Below, one piece after another: positions 12,317-23,955 of a DNA stretch of 64,000 bases. The first letter of the stretch is position 1, and each line of letters begins with the position of its first letter. The notes beneath the pieces are model-generated. The model ran no database searches. It had not been told where the DNA came from and was given only the letters and a program-made list of their open reading frames with translations. The translations under genes and the position numbers were made by a program. The stretch comes from Uloborus plumipes (taxonomy: Eukaryota > Arthropoda > Arachnida > Araneae > Uloboridae): the NCBI GenBank assembly GCA_038373865.1, contig JAXGGA010004463.1, forward strand, positions 1 to 64,000. The letters run 5' to 3'.

Positions 12317-14265
12317 CTAGCAGAACCCGGCAGACGTTGTTCTGCCTAGATGTATATTTCGTCTCCACATGGTGTTTTGGATGTAAAAATCTATAAAGCG
12401 TTGTTGAAAATAGGCATGAAAGATTTAAAAAATTCTAAATCCAGCAAAGTTGAAATTACGCACTGAACAATCTACAAATAGGCCACCAATTATTTTTATA
12501 AAAATTAAAAATACTGAACGATGAATAACTTTACACATAATTTGATTTTAGATAGGAATTTTATTTACACATCAAGACGAAGAAGCTCTCCACAAATCGT
12601 GAAAAGAGATTTTCGTTTTGAAAATAAAATGTAGAGACACATAAAATGGATAATGTGACTGGACCATGAATAGCTCTTTTAAATTAATTAAAAAGGAGAG
12701 AGAGAGAGAGAGAGCAGTGAATAGTAATAAAATGAAATTGACATATTTACAATAGAATGTGACTGGACCACAAATAGCTACTTTAAAATGATAAAAAAAA
12801 GCACGATGAACAAAAGTAAAGAGAAATGTACACATTTAATGTTACGTTTGCAAAAATGCACTGGACAATCCAAAAGGTAGACCATCAATCGCTCTTCTAA
12901 ATTAAGAAAAAAAAAAGCACGGTGAACAATAACAATGAGAAATTTGCACATTTACAATTACGTTCTAAAAATGCACTGGACATTCCAAAAAAGTAGACCA
13001 TCAATTGCTCCTTCAAAAAAAGTAAAAAAAACTGAACAGTAATAAAGAGAAATATGTATATTTACAAAAGTAGACCATCAATTGTTCCTTTAAATTCAAA
13101 AAAAAAAAAAAAAAGCACGCTGAACAACAATAAAGAAAAATTTACGTATGTAAAATTACGTAGTAAAAATTCACTGATCAATCCAAAAAAAAGCAGACCA
13201 TCAATTGCTCCTTTTATTTAAAAAAAAAGAAAAAAATGAAAGAAAAGCACGGTAAACAGTAATAAAGAAAAATGTACATATGTACGATTACGTTGTAAAA
13301 ATGCACTGATCAATCCAAAAAAGTGGACCATCAATTGCTCCCTTAAGTTCAGAAAAAAAGCACGGTGAATAATAAAATAAATAAAAAGAAAGAAATAAAA
13401 TTACAGATGTGCAGTTACGTTGTAAAAATGCACTGATCAATTCAAAAAAGTAGACCGTCAACTGCTCCCTTAAATTAAAAAAAAAAAGGTGAACAATAAT
13501 AAAGAAAAATTTACATATGAACAATTACGCTGTAAAAATGCACTGATCAATTACTTTTTGGCAATCTGAAATCAATTTGAATATTATATTTGGCGCTAAA
13601 TATACACCACTCCGTAAGGCGTTAAAATAATTTCCAACATTGCGGTATATCATAGCAAATAGTATGGAAATGAAAACGAACTATTGATTGGATGTTTGGC
13701 GAGAAAATATAGTAACATACTTTGATTGAAAACAGCAATAGGTATAAAGAACAAAATAGTGTTCGTCTGGAAAATAATGCATGACATCTAAGCCTCTACA
13801 AATCTAAAGGAGTTCTGAAATATGAAACTGAATCTCATTTGTTTTTAAAAAAAGATTAATCTGTTAATCAAATACCTTTTTTATCCTTTATACTTGAGAT
13901 AGTTATTGGGAAAACTTCCATTATTAAGGGCTCTTGGCGCGATTTAAAAGATCGCCAAATTTACGGTAGCAAGCAATTCCAACTATCTGCCAGAGAGTTG
14001 AGTCGATACACTAAATACTCGATTGGATTGATGAAAGCCTTCGAAAATGGAGTTTTAAATTGAAATTACAAAGACAGAATCAGGTCTAAAATTGAAATAA
14101 AAAAATAACTACCCATCGGATTTTGTTGAAACTGGTCTCTAAACCTTCCCAGTACCAAAAAGAACAAACGGTGAAAATTTCTGCCAAATCTCCCTGGTAG
14201 TTTCTGAGATCTTAGGGAACACACACACACACACACACACCAACATTCATTTTTATATATATAGA
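12317..14265 (-). mobile_element. Helitron-like element 3 (1.95 kb), near-identical to element 2
   Basis: Same ends as element 2: minus-strand start TCTATATATATAAAAATG at 14265 and hairpin plus CTAG at 12317. The base to the right (14266) is T, i.e. the expected minus-strand A before TC. Differences from element 2 are scattered single bases, A-tract and GA-tract lengths, a short deletion near 13031, and a longer CA repeat near 14219-14240. Non-coding; mobilised in trans if at all. Confidence 0.85.
12640..13555. repeat. Internal minisatellite of Helitron element 3
   Basis: Same units and order as in element 2, so the minisatellite was present before the two elements diverged. Small differences lie in the GA tract (longer here, near 12696) and A-tract lengths. 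Confidence 0.8.
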
Positions 14266-14266
14266 T

Positions 14267-15907
14267 AAGAATTGCAAAATTGTACATAGCGCACCACGCA
14301 TTTTTTTCCTACTTCACATTGAAGTTAATTTTTCGGTTAGTCATTCTTATAATTTAACATAACTTAAAAAATTAAATTATACTTAATTGCTTAACGTTCT
14401 CTCCCTGTTGTAAATACTTAACATTTAAAGATTATTTTGTACTTTTTAGTTCTTATTCATACAAAAGTGTGATTTTTTAGTTTTTTGAGCTGTGATTTTA
14501 TTATTTTTTTTATTTTAGTCTGCTGACCTATATTAAAAAAATTGGATTGAGTTGAAGTGACTCATACGTAGATTGACAACAAGTACCAACTGATCATTAG
14601 CAACATCGTTAGCAGCCCTCGATCAACTCGTTCCTCCATAGTGATTACTATTGCTTAAAAGCAACTTTAAAGCTACTAAAGTAGCTACTGAAAAGCTACT
14701 TTTACAAAAAAATGTTCTTTAACGGCAAATTTTCATTAATGATTCTAAAAGTTTGGAGACAGTGAGAGAGTTTTGCAATATTACAATCATGCATTATTAT
14801 TATTTTTTATTGATACCTGATGGGTCTCTTCTCATTAGATATAAGGATCTATGCATGCATATATTTAATTAATTTTTCGTTTATTTATTCGGTAAAATTC
14901 GGTGTTTTATTGGTGAAATGAGATCCCCCCCCCCCCCCAAAAAAAAAAACTAGATTCGGAAAGCCCCAGTCTTCTATCAACAATTTCAAAATCTTGACAT
15001 GCTTAAAAAGGTTATCTACTGTAGTTTGTTTGTTTTTCAAAATGCCTCCATTGGCAGTTATAGTTTCTAAAGATTAGTTTATTTTAATAGGCTGTGATGA
15101 AAGCCAAAAATGCTGTGTTGAAAGGGATACCTTTAAATAAACCGCCTAAACATGGCTACATTCATACCTATCGGGATTCCGAAGTGAGAAAAGACTGATG
15201 TTTTTACATATAGTTCATACTTTTCTACCTTAAAGAAAACTTTTAGATATTCGAGCCAAAATGCCGCCCTTACAATTAACCGCCCCGGACAGGGGTCCGG
15301 AATGTCCACCACTAGGGCCGCAACTGCTTATATACATTTTACGATTAATCTAATATCGGTTTATGTTGCTTTTTTTTTTTTTAATTTTTAATCTCCGTTG
15401 CGGAGTGTTGAAAAAATTCTGCTACTGGTGTTTTCCACTTTTAAAGGTCTACTCAACATGATTTGCATGTATGAAACTTTCTTACTAATAAGCATTACAA
15501 CTCCCACCAAAGCTTGAGATAAAAAAAAAATTGATAGTAGCCAGTGACTAGTAAACTCAAAGAAGTTAGTGGCACTTTGGCGTTCTTGGTGGCCACTTTG
15601 AATCAAGTTTAAAAACTGTAATCCAACTCCACTTTATTTTGCATTTTGTAACATTGCGTTATGCACTTGCATAAAACTTTAATAAATAACTGTGTATAAA
15701 AGAAAAATAATTTATACAAACCTTTTTTGAAAAATAAAATTATTCATTGTGAAAACCAAAATCTAAGACATTATGCAAATTATACAAAAAGTGAAGGCAC
15801 TTCATTGCATTTTCTAGATGGATATTATGTATTCAGATGTTTTGTAAAGCAGATGGGTCGATTTTCGCTCCAAGTCAACATTGGCCACCAGCGACAATGC
15901 TGCTAGC
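14267..15907. other. Stretch without recognised gene
   Basis: Contains a C-run followed by an A-run near 14925-14950 and a T-run near 15370. A GC-rich patch at 15283-15320 (CCGCCCCGGACAGGGGTCCGG) has a short palindrome but no partner end. No frame here shows a domain. Confidence 0.45.
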
Positions 15908-15909
15908 TA

Positions 15910-16293
15910 CACTACAAAAAATAAACTGTTGTTTTTACAGTATAATACTGACAGCCAAGGTTCCAATTAAAAACTGTAAAATGCACAATAATAAACTGTA
16001 AAGCTAGCAATTTTACAGTTTTTTTACTATAAAGCTAGCAATTTTACAGTTTATTGCAGCAAAATGTAACTGTATTATACCGTAAAAACAACAGTATAAT
16101 ACTATGGCAGCAGAGGTTCCAGTTTAAAACTGTAAAATGCACGGTAATAAACTGTAAAAAAGCAATTTTACAGTTTATTAATGTAAAATCAGCAATTTTA
16201 TAGTTTATTACTGTAAAGTTGGCAATTTTTACAGTTTATTTTAATAAAATTAGTTGTTTTATACTGTAAAAACAACATACATTTTTCACAGTG
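15910..16293. mobile_element. CACTG-type self-complementary element with TA flanks
   Basis: Left end CACTACAAAAAATAAACTG, right end on the minus strand CACTGTGAAAAATGTATG. TA occurs directly outside both ends (15908-15909, 16294-16295). Interior: the half-palindromic head GTTTTTACAGTATAATAC, a GGTTCCA-TTTAAAACTG segment occurring twice, and several CTGTAAA-TTAGCAATTTTACAG blocks. Non-coding. Confidence 0.75.
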
Positions 16294-16294
16294 T

Positions 16295-17107
16295 ATTTGC
16301 TTTTCATAATCTGTACGATGCACCTGCATTTTTGATCAGAAAAAGAAGTAGGTCGCCAGTGTAGCGACCAATATCCCATTTTGTAGTGGAAAAAGAAATA
16401 TTTTTTGTCTGTTCACTGGCTAGTGACGACCGCTACTTTAACTCCCACTTAACCGCAAATCTGGGATTAGTTTTCTGACATCTAGTTTTTTTTTTTTTTT
16501 TTTTGTAATTTCAAACCCTCAGAGAGAAGAATCCTTTGTGGTACTCGCTACTGAGATACCGTATGTAAGCCCCCAACTTTAGGGACTGTAAACAAGACAA
16601 GCGCACCTTGAAAAGTTATTTTCTTTTTCTTAGTTTGGGTGATTTTACGTCAGCATAAATTTGCTATTAATTGTTTCACTTGGTTAAACCCTATTGTAAT
16701 TTTGAGTTAAACGAGGTAACACTCATTAAAAAATAAAAAGTTTCAATGCTAAGCAGTTTCTTTCTGTTGCTGTTCCGAACTTGGAGAGATCTGATTGGTG
16801 GGCCGATAGGCTTGCGCGTCGTCCATTGTGTTGCCCTAGACAAATCATTATGAATATTAGAGAGTGGACTTCCATTTATCATCCGAGCTCGAGCTCAGCA
16901 CTAATCACCAGCTGGGGACTTCGTGTCATTTATAACTGTCCCAAGCTGATCGGGGGTCATTCACAAAATATGCTTTGGAATCTTCGGAACAGGAGTCATT
17001 CAATTCGCGATTAAAAACTTTTTTTTTTTGGTAATCGGTAATTTTCACGCAGGATACGGACTTTATAAATCGTAAACGAAGTACATACAGTGGTCTTCAA
17101 ATAAGTA
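16295..17107. other. Stretch without recognised gene
   Basis: T-run at about 16487-16504. Facing GGTCGCCAGTGTAGCGACC-type short palindromes occur near 16351. Two opposite-strand frames overlap at 16691-17014 without a recognisable domain. Confidence 0.4.
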
Positions 17108-17109
17108 TA

Positions 17110-17708
17110 CACTGCAAAAAATGAACTGTTGTTTTTACAGTATAATACTGGCAGCCGAGGTTCCAATTTAAAACTGTAAAATGCAGAGTAATAAATTGTA
17201 AAATTAGCAATTTTACAGTTTCTTACTGTAAAATTAGCAAATTTACAATTTATTGACGTAAAATTTAGCTGTATTATATTGTAAAAACAACAGTATAATA
17301 CTGGCAGCATAGGTTCCTGTTTGAAACTGCAAAATGCATGGTAATAAACTGTAAAATTAGCAATTTTGCAGTTTGTTACTGTAAAATTAGCAATTTTATA
17401 GTTTAGTACTGTAAAAGTAAAAATTTAACAGTTTATTACTGTAAAATTAGCAATTTTTAGTTTATTACCATAAAATAAGCTGTATCATACTGTAAAAACA
17501 ATATTCATTTTTTACAGTGTGTGATTCCTTGAGGAAGAATTTCGCCATTACTTATTACTTTTAATAAACTGTTAAATTACTAATTTTACAGTTAATTACT
17601 GTTAAAAAGGCAATTTTACAGTTTAGTACTGTAAAAGTAGCAATTTTACAGCTTATTACTATAGTTTGCTGTATTATACTGTAAAAACAACATTCATTTT
17701 TTACAGTG
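17110..17708. mobile_element. CACTG-type element with an extra terminal block and TA flanks
   Basis: Left end CACTGCAAAAAATGAACTG is preceded by TA (17108-17109). A first right-end copy, TTTTTTACAGTG, occurs at about 17508-17519, followed by TGTGATTCCTTGAGG. A further run of CTGTAAA-type blocks then ends with a second TTTTTTACAGTG at 17697-17708, followed by TA (17709-17710). The phrase TGTGATT--TTGAGG also follows the copy at 49740-50412, so it is probably part of a longer master element. Confidence 0.7.
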
Positions 17709-17710
17709 TA

Positions 17711-18690
17711 AAAGTATATTTCAAGTCTAAGAAGTATATTTCAAGAATTCAACTAGCTTTTAATGCAGCAAATAAATATTAGATGCAACAAAAATGACAG
17801 TTGTTAAATTTAGAACCTTTTCACGTAAATGTCTTATTTTCTAAGTTTCATTGCTTCACTAATTTTCCTTCAAATTGAGCCGTCGAAAATATTTCGTCCA
17901 TTCACTACTAGTGTAGCAATGAATACACGAGTAACATAGCATGAATATTGCCATATTTTCATTGAAAAATGAAGATACACGGAAGCTTATATCTTAATTT
18001 AATATTACACTGTCTTTCATAGTATGGTCATTAATATGCCTTCATTCATAAGTCAAAAATTATACATTTTCTTTTAAATTAAATAATTTCTCAAAAGACA
18101 TCAGAACAATATTCTCAATCGAATGCATATATATATGCAGCAATAAATAGTTTCAATTAATTTTAAGGTTAAAATGTAGTCTCTGAAACTAAATTTTCAC
18201 AATGTGAAGTTGGTCTGGGATCCATCTGCAAAATGGCGTACTTTTTTGTGCCCGGAACTAAACAAGTAATATAAAGAAGTTTTTTTTTTAAGTCAATCTA
18301 GGTCAACGTAGAACAATTATGCTTCTGCTTTATTGAGCACTATTTTCAACCGCTTGTACTGAAAGCTCGCCAATCTGTAATATGCATTTCATATGGCAAT
18401 TTGCTATTTTTATATATTGCTTTAAAAATTGAAGATACATTTAAAAAAAAGCAATATTTAGCAATGACCGTTATCAACAATAAATTTTCAATTGAAGGCT
18501 CACCAATATTTTAACATAGAATTGGTTGAATAAATAAATTAGTAATTAATAGTTAATTATTAAATTTGATTACAGAATATTGCATTGTCATTGAATCTGA
18601 GGTCGCATTCCAAATTTCGAAAGAATACGATTACAGGAAGTGGGTGAAAATTGAGTTGCAAGATTTGAACGAGATATATAAATATCTATA
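17711..18690. other. AT-rich stretch without recognised gene
   Basis: No frames or repeat boundaries that I can support. Short AT-rich direct repeats such as GAAGTATATTTCAAG near 17715-17745 are present. Confidence 0.4.
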
Positions 18691-18714
18691 TACAGTTCTG
18701 TCACATTAATGTGA

Positions 18715-20216
18715 CCATCTGTCAAAAGCCAGAATAACCACCTTTCGCAAACCGGACTGCTGCGAGACGTGCAGAAAGAGACTCAGTTAGGGCCCTGAAG
18801 GTGTTTACTAGTAGTTTGAGCTATGTCGACTCCAATGCTGTGGCCAGCTGCGCTAGATTAGGGGGGTGAGGATCCATGTCGCGAATAACCCTTTCGAGAT
18901 AGCCCCACATATTCTCGATTGGGACTAAGTTTGCTGGCCAGGGGAGAATGTTTAACTCATCCTGGTGCTCTTCGAGTCACGTGCGAACTTTGGAAGCTGT
19001 ATAGCACTTCGCATTGTCCTGCTGGTGGATGCCATCATCCTGAGGAAAAACAATGCGCATATAGGGGTGGACATGGTCCGCAAGGACAGATGCGTACTTG
19101 CATTGATTCATCGTGCCTTCTACAATGATGAATGAACCCAGGGAATATCAGAAAAACATTCCCCAGACTATAATGCTCACGCCTCCAGCTTGGACCGTTC
19201 CGGCAATGCTGCAAGATGTTTGATTTCAGAGGTTTCACGCCTCATACGACAATATCCATCGGTCCGATGGAGCATTAAACGTGATTAAACAGAAAATGCC
19301 ACCAGTCGCCACTCAACGAACGTCCAACTGCGGTACTGGCGTGCAAATTCCAGAGTTCGTCGTTGATGGACTGTAGTCAGCATAAGTGCATGAACCGGGC
19401 TTCTGCTTCAGGAGCCCAAACGGAGCAACATCCGCTAAACAGTAGTTTGGGAGACGAGGTTACCCTAGCAGCATCATCTCATCGGCCGATGATCGGCCAT
19501 TCATCGAAACCCGATGAAATTTTCATCGGCCGATGATCCAATATGTCTCATCGGCCGAGCAGAATCCGAGCAGCACAATCCGATGAGAATACGATGAGAT
19601 TTGGAGCAATTTACGAGCAGAACAGTCCCGTGCCTAGGAATTTCATCGGGAAACTTGATCGGAAGGATATCGTTTTCCGATGGAATATAGCTCATCTTAT
19701 TTTCATCGGGAAAGTTGATCGGAAGGATATCGCTTTCCGATGAAAAGTAGCTCATCGAAAACCGCGCTCGGATACTGATCGGAACGATGTCATCGTGCGT
19801 TACAGGATCAGTTTACGAGGAGTTTGTTGAGCGGCCGAGCAAAATCCGATGAGTTGATGCTACTTGGGTAGTAGCCTCTTGGTTCAACTGGGGGTCAGTT
19901 GCTCAACGGTAGCCCGTTTATTAAACGGAACGCATCTCCGCAGCCGTCATTCGCCTCTGTCATCTATGGCTCCTGGTGCACCACATTTTCCATGTCGCTG
20001 ATTTTGGACAGTCCCATTTTGCCGTGCACGGTACACTTTTAACATGATGGCAAGCGAACGGCTCAAAAACTCAGCCATTTCAAAAATGCTTCCACCCTTG
20101 GCCCGAAAGCCGATGATCATACAATTTTGTACGTCGTATAAATCGCTTCGTTTTTGCATTACTCCAACGATAGAAATATTTTCCAAAGCTCTCACACACC
20201 CTTTATATACCCTCAA
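18715..20216 (-). pseudogene. Tc1-like transposase pseudogene
   Basis: Read on the minus strand. The N-terminal part (20216-19947) encodes a helix-turn-helix-like segment with MIIGFRAKGGSIFEMAEF and a downstream CGAPGAIDDRGE, typical of Tc1 DNA-binding domains. After the inserted MITE, the DDE catalytic part continues in shifting frames: GGVSIIVWGMF near 19170, QQDNAKCYTA near 19005 (second catalytic Asp), and HQDELNILPWPAN...PIENMWGYLE near 18900-18965 (third acidic residue). The C-terminus ends ...AKGGYSGF just inside the left terminal repeat. Stop codons, frameshifts and the insertion make it non-functional. The first catalytic Asp region is damaged. Class assignment is secure; exact subfamily is not. 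Confidence 0.85.
19463..19868. mobile_element. 406-bp MITE nested in the Tc1-like transposase
   Basis: Ends are CCCTAGCAGCATCATCTCAT and, on the minus strand, CCCAAGTAGCATCAACTCAT, flanked by TA at 19461-19462 and 19869-19870. The interior is unusually rich in CATCGG/CCGATG motifs. A segment of about 70 bp with TCATCGGGAAA-TTGATCGGAAGG is tandemly duplicated (about 19641-19745). It splits the transposase between its DNA-binding and catalytic parts, so it arrived after that transposon. Confidence 0.85.
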
Positions 20217-20277
20217 CTAATTTGACTCGACTGTATATAAATCAATATAATAGAGATTTTGAGCTAATAGTAGGAAT

Positions 20278-20596
20278 GAATAATTTAATTATAGTTTAAA
20301 AAAACTAAAAAATACTCTTTTAGAATTAATCAAATATTTCACGATATTTTGATTTTCAAAACTATTGAATATCCGCTGAGTTTACATGCACTTATACTAA
20401 ATACATCAACATGTAATATAGTTTAACCTTTAGTATTAATAATAGTCTTAATAATCTCGTTAATAATAGTCTTAAATATATTACTTTCATATTTGTAAAG
20501 AGCGTGAATTTTATCTTTTATTCAGAGTTACATGCATACATACCTACATACAAACAAACCCACATGTGAAAGTAATAAAAGCATATTAAAAAGAGA
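20278..20596 (+). repeat. Dispersed repeat, copy 1 (partner at 23468-23952)
   Basis: Starts near ATTATAGTTTAAAAAAACT, includes AACTATTGAATATCCGCTGA, TTTAACCTTTAGTATTAATA, a TTTTATTCAGAGT box and an ACATACATAC tract, and ends near AATAAAAGCATATTAAAA. The copy at 23468-23952 has the same order. It is non-coding. Being two direct copies about 3 kb apart they might be LTR-like, but no retroelement coding sequence lies between them. Confidence 0.7.
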
Positions 20597-21074
20597 CAAG
20601 TTAATACACTTTAACAATATGGCTTCTTCCTTTTAGTTTTGTCTCATCAAATCCTGTTTTAAAGATTTCTTTCTCTAGTCGTTTACTAAAATTCTTACTT
20701 ATGAATGAAAATATTAATCGAATTTCCTTCCTCTAAACATTTTGCTTAGAATTATTTCGCTGAGAAACTGCTCCTTTTCACTAATTGAAGCACTCTGGTG
20801 AATATAAAAACGCCTTAATTAAATTCTTAAGTCCTAAAATGATCGAATAGCCTACTCTTAAAGTTTTCACAACAAATCTAATGAAAACAATAACTGAAAA
20901 TTATAGACAAGCATAGCAATCCATCATAAATTTTTCACAACAGCGAGTCTAGTTCATATTCATGTTTCCTCGAAACTGTTTAATTGATTGTTTTATATGG
21001 CATTCATTTTCAACTAAGCCTTTCATTTTAAGTCTTGATAAGAGCTAAAATGTATTCAGAATTAATGTTTAGTA

Positions 21075-21728
21075 GGGTATATCATGAAACTGTTTTCATG
21101 AAAATTCAAAATTTCAAGTTGATAAAAAAAAGTGTCACTATATTCACAAAGGTACCAAAAATTTTTTTTTGAAATTGAAAAATATTTAGGTCTACCGGGA
21201 TTACCTTGAAGTTTCAAGTTTTTTAGTAAAAACGATTATTTTTTTTAATTGTATAAATAATGTGTAAAGCAAATTAATTATTTAAGTGCAAAAATGGACC
21301 GATCTCGCTATTTCAAAGCGCTGTACTTCAATATTTGTACTATTAATGCAATAATAAGCATTATTCTGCAGGATGGATAAATATTCTAAAAATAATGACT
21401 GACTAGCGAAAGTGTGAGGTTTTTCATAACTATTTCTGGAATCCTAAAAGTTAAATTTTACTCTCCAATGCATTTTTTATTGGTACATTACTCCTCAAAT
21501 AGTCCATTTTTGCACTTAAATAATTATGTTTGATTTACACATAATTTATACATTTTGTAAAAAAAATCATCGTTTTTACTAAAAAACTTGAAATTTCACG
21601 GTAATCCCGGCAGACCTAAATATTTTGCAATTTCGAAATAAATTTTTTTGGTAACTATGTGAATATAGTGACAACTTTTTATCAACTTGAAATTTTCAAT
21701 TTCCAAAAATTTTTTTCGTGCTACACCC
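21075..21728. mobile_element. 654-bp palindromic MITE with TA target
   Basis: Left end GGGTATATCATGAAACTG is mirrored by the right end ...GTGCTACACCC. Matching facing segments include TTTCAAGTTGATAAAAA / TTTTTATCAACTTGAAA, TCACTATATTCACA / TGTGAATATAGTGA, and TTTTTGCACTTAAATAATTA with its reverse complement around the centre. TA flanks both ends (21073-21074, 21729-21730). Arms are roughly 230-300 bp; the core is single-copy. Non-coding. Confidence 0.8.
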
Positions 21729-21730
21729 TA

Positions 21731-23460
21731 ATGTTCAGTGCACAATTGAGTGTAGAAATCTGTCGTAATGAATGAATCAAAATTAATTTTTCACATGGTA
21801 TTAAATGTTTTTCTTGATTTATATTATCAATTTTGAAAGCTATGTTATTTAATTAACTTCAGCTAGTAAAGCAGGCAATTTTCATCGCTGTGTTGTTCTA
21901 ACTCACAGCGAAAATATAGGCTGCATAGCTTCCAGTGATAAAAATAAGCTTTTACAGATGTTCCAAGTTAAATCTCGAACCTAAACATTTCACTAAGGAA
22001 AGAACGGGGAAGTTTGGCCGTAGTACCGATTACTGAAGCTTCAGCTGCTGCAAATATTAAAGTTTTAGCACTGGACGCATAATAAGTGCATACAATATTA
22101 TACTATAGTGTAAATGTTTTAATAATCTCAGTGTTACATAACAGTTTTAACTTACTGTCGCATTTTTTAATTAATATCACTGATTAAAGTATTTATTTTT
22201 GTTTTGCATTTGTAGTATCAGAAAAGAAGACGTTTCTGTATTCTTTATTGCAAATAAGTAATATAAAGCATTGTTTGGAATATGAAATCATGTTTAGTTG
22301 ATGTTTATAATGAAACCAATTGATATGATCACATATTAAATCACGGAATAAACTAAAACTTAGCTGCTTTTCGTATTGTATGTTAATATTGTGTGTGTTG
22401 TGTAATGGATATCTAAATATTCTTAATTTAAAAACTTTAAATTTAAGTTGGATTTGTTAGAATCATGTACACGCATTTTTCCTTACTTATCATTCAGTAT
22501 TGATATTTTATATAAGGTATCTAATACGCTTAATTTTGGAAGTGTTTATATCAAGAACAATTGAATGAAAAATAAGATTTTTCTTTTTACTAGTAAATGA
22601 AATCGAAATTTAATCTCTCATCGAAAGTGGGTGTTCAAGGAATTGGCATTCTCCTCGTATTTTGCTTTAAAAAAAGAAATAAAAGTTTAACTTCAATTTA
22701 CTTTTTGTTAATTCTCGGGATATTTTATAAACCGGACTATTATTAATAATCGTGATGAATATCTACAAAATGGGTCAATTTTTTTCCCCATACTGATAAA
22801 TTTTACTTAAACTGAAATTGTAAACCTATAATTATAACTGAATTGAACTAAATATGAAGTTTTAAAAAATTCTGGTTTAATAAATGATAAAAAATTTTTT
22901 TGTAAATGTTAACACTAGAAATATTTAAAGAACGAATCATTTTACTTGCTTTATTTTAAAGCTACTAAAAAGTGTTCGTATACTTATTAACTAAATGTAA
23001 TGTAATTTAACTTATTTATTTAATAAGAACAAAAAAGTTTTCAAGTTAAATAGAATATACTGTTAATTATTTAATAGTTTCCAGTTTTATTGGTTTAATA
23101 CACCCAATCATTTCAATTAAATGTAATTTTCTTCTGTGTTTTCTATATTTTATAATTGCGTATAGCTTAAGAAGCAATACTTAATGAAATTTAAACTGTG
23201 AAATGAAAAGTTACAACATAAATCAATATTGGCTGAAGCGGCCGAATCCCTCCTCATGCTTCGGTCAGACTTCGGTTCATCTGTAATAATAATAATTAGC
23301 TTTGGAATTGTATTTTGGTGATCTTCAGAGCTCTATCGAAGACCTCCGCTGCGCACTGAGCAATTGTATTTCGCTTTAACCGCTTTTTTTTTCTTTCCAT
23401 CTTCATTCACTAATGCGTTATGTCACTTCTAGAAAAATTACTTCACGCGTAAAGACTTTT
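21731..23460. other. AT-rich stretch without recognised gene
   Basis: No supported frame. A short less AT-rich patch at about 23230-23360 (GCTTCGGTCAGACTTCGG) has no recognised coding content. Confidence 0.4.
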
Positions 23461-23467
23461 ATAAATA

Positions 23468-23952
23468 ATTTGATTATAGTTTAAAAAACTAAAAAAATAC
23501 ACTTTTAGAGAGTTTTTTTCTTTGCAAATGTAAAAGTAATATACTTAATATTTTATCATTGACACTAAAGGTTAAACTATACTTCATGATACTCTTAACT
23601 GGTTTCTCTCTGATTTTCAAAACTATTGAATATTCGCTAAGTTTACATGCACTTATAATCCATCAACATTGAATATAGTTTAGCCTTTAGTATTAATAAT
23701 AGTATTAAATGTATTACTTTTATATTGTGAAGAATGTGAATTTTATCTTTTATTCAGAGTTGCATACAAACACTTGAAACACTGACAATACATCAATATG
23801 TAATATAGTTTATCCTTTAGTACTAATAATATCATTAAATGTATTACTTTTATCTTTGTAAAGAACGTGAATTTCCTCTTTTATTCAGAGTACATACATA
23901 CATACATGCATACATACAATCAAACCCACATGTGAAACTAATAAAAGCGTAT
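23468..23952 (+). repeat. Dispersed repeat, copy 2, internally rearranged
   Basis: Shares its start, order and end (AATAAAAGCGTATTAAAA) with the copy at 20278. It carries additional rearrangement: a segment near 23538-23590 is an inverted copy of the TTTAACCTTTAGT...AATA part, and the part from AATATAGTTTA-CCTTTAGTA through TTTTATTCAGAGT is present twice in direct order (about 23672-23761 and 23799-23891). Confidence 0.7.
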
Positions 23953-23955
23953 TAA

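Larger units (their letters stand above)
18693..20233 (-). mobile_element. Decayed Tc1-like DNA transposon
   Basis: Ends are CAGTTCTGTCACATTAATG on the left and, on the minus strand from the right end, CAGTCGAGTCAAATTAGTTG; they align imperfectly over about 20 bp. TA flanks both sides (18691-18692, 20234-20235). Total length is 1541 bp; without the nested 406-bp MITE it is about 1.13 kb, a usual size for a Tc1-like element with one transposase gene. It is clearly less AT-rich than its surroundings, a sign of former coding sequence. Confidence 0.85.

Noticed and set aside
16781..17014. Less AT-rich 77-codon frame as a possible exon
   Set aside because: Overlaps an opposite-strand frame of similar length, and the peptide has no recognisable domain or splice boundaries.
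18919..19238. Overlapping open frames on both strands at 18.9-19.2 kb
   Set aside because: They are shadows of the broken Tc1-like transposase, which explains their less AT-rich sequence.
20278..23952. Complete LTR retrotransposon between two direct repeats
   Set aside because: No gag, protease, RT or integrase sequence lies between them, no TG...CA ends were seen, and the two repeats differ by inversions and duplications.
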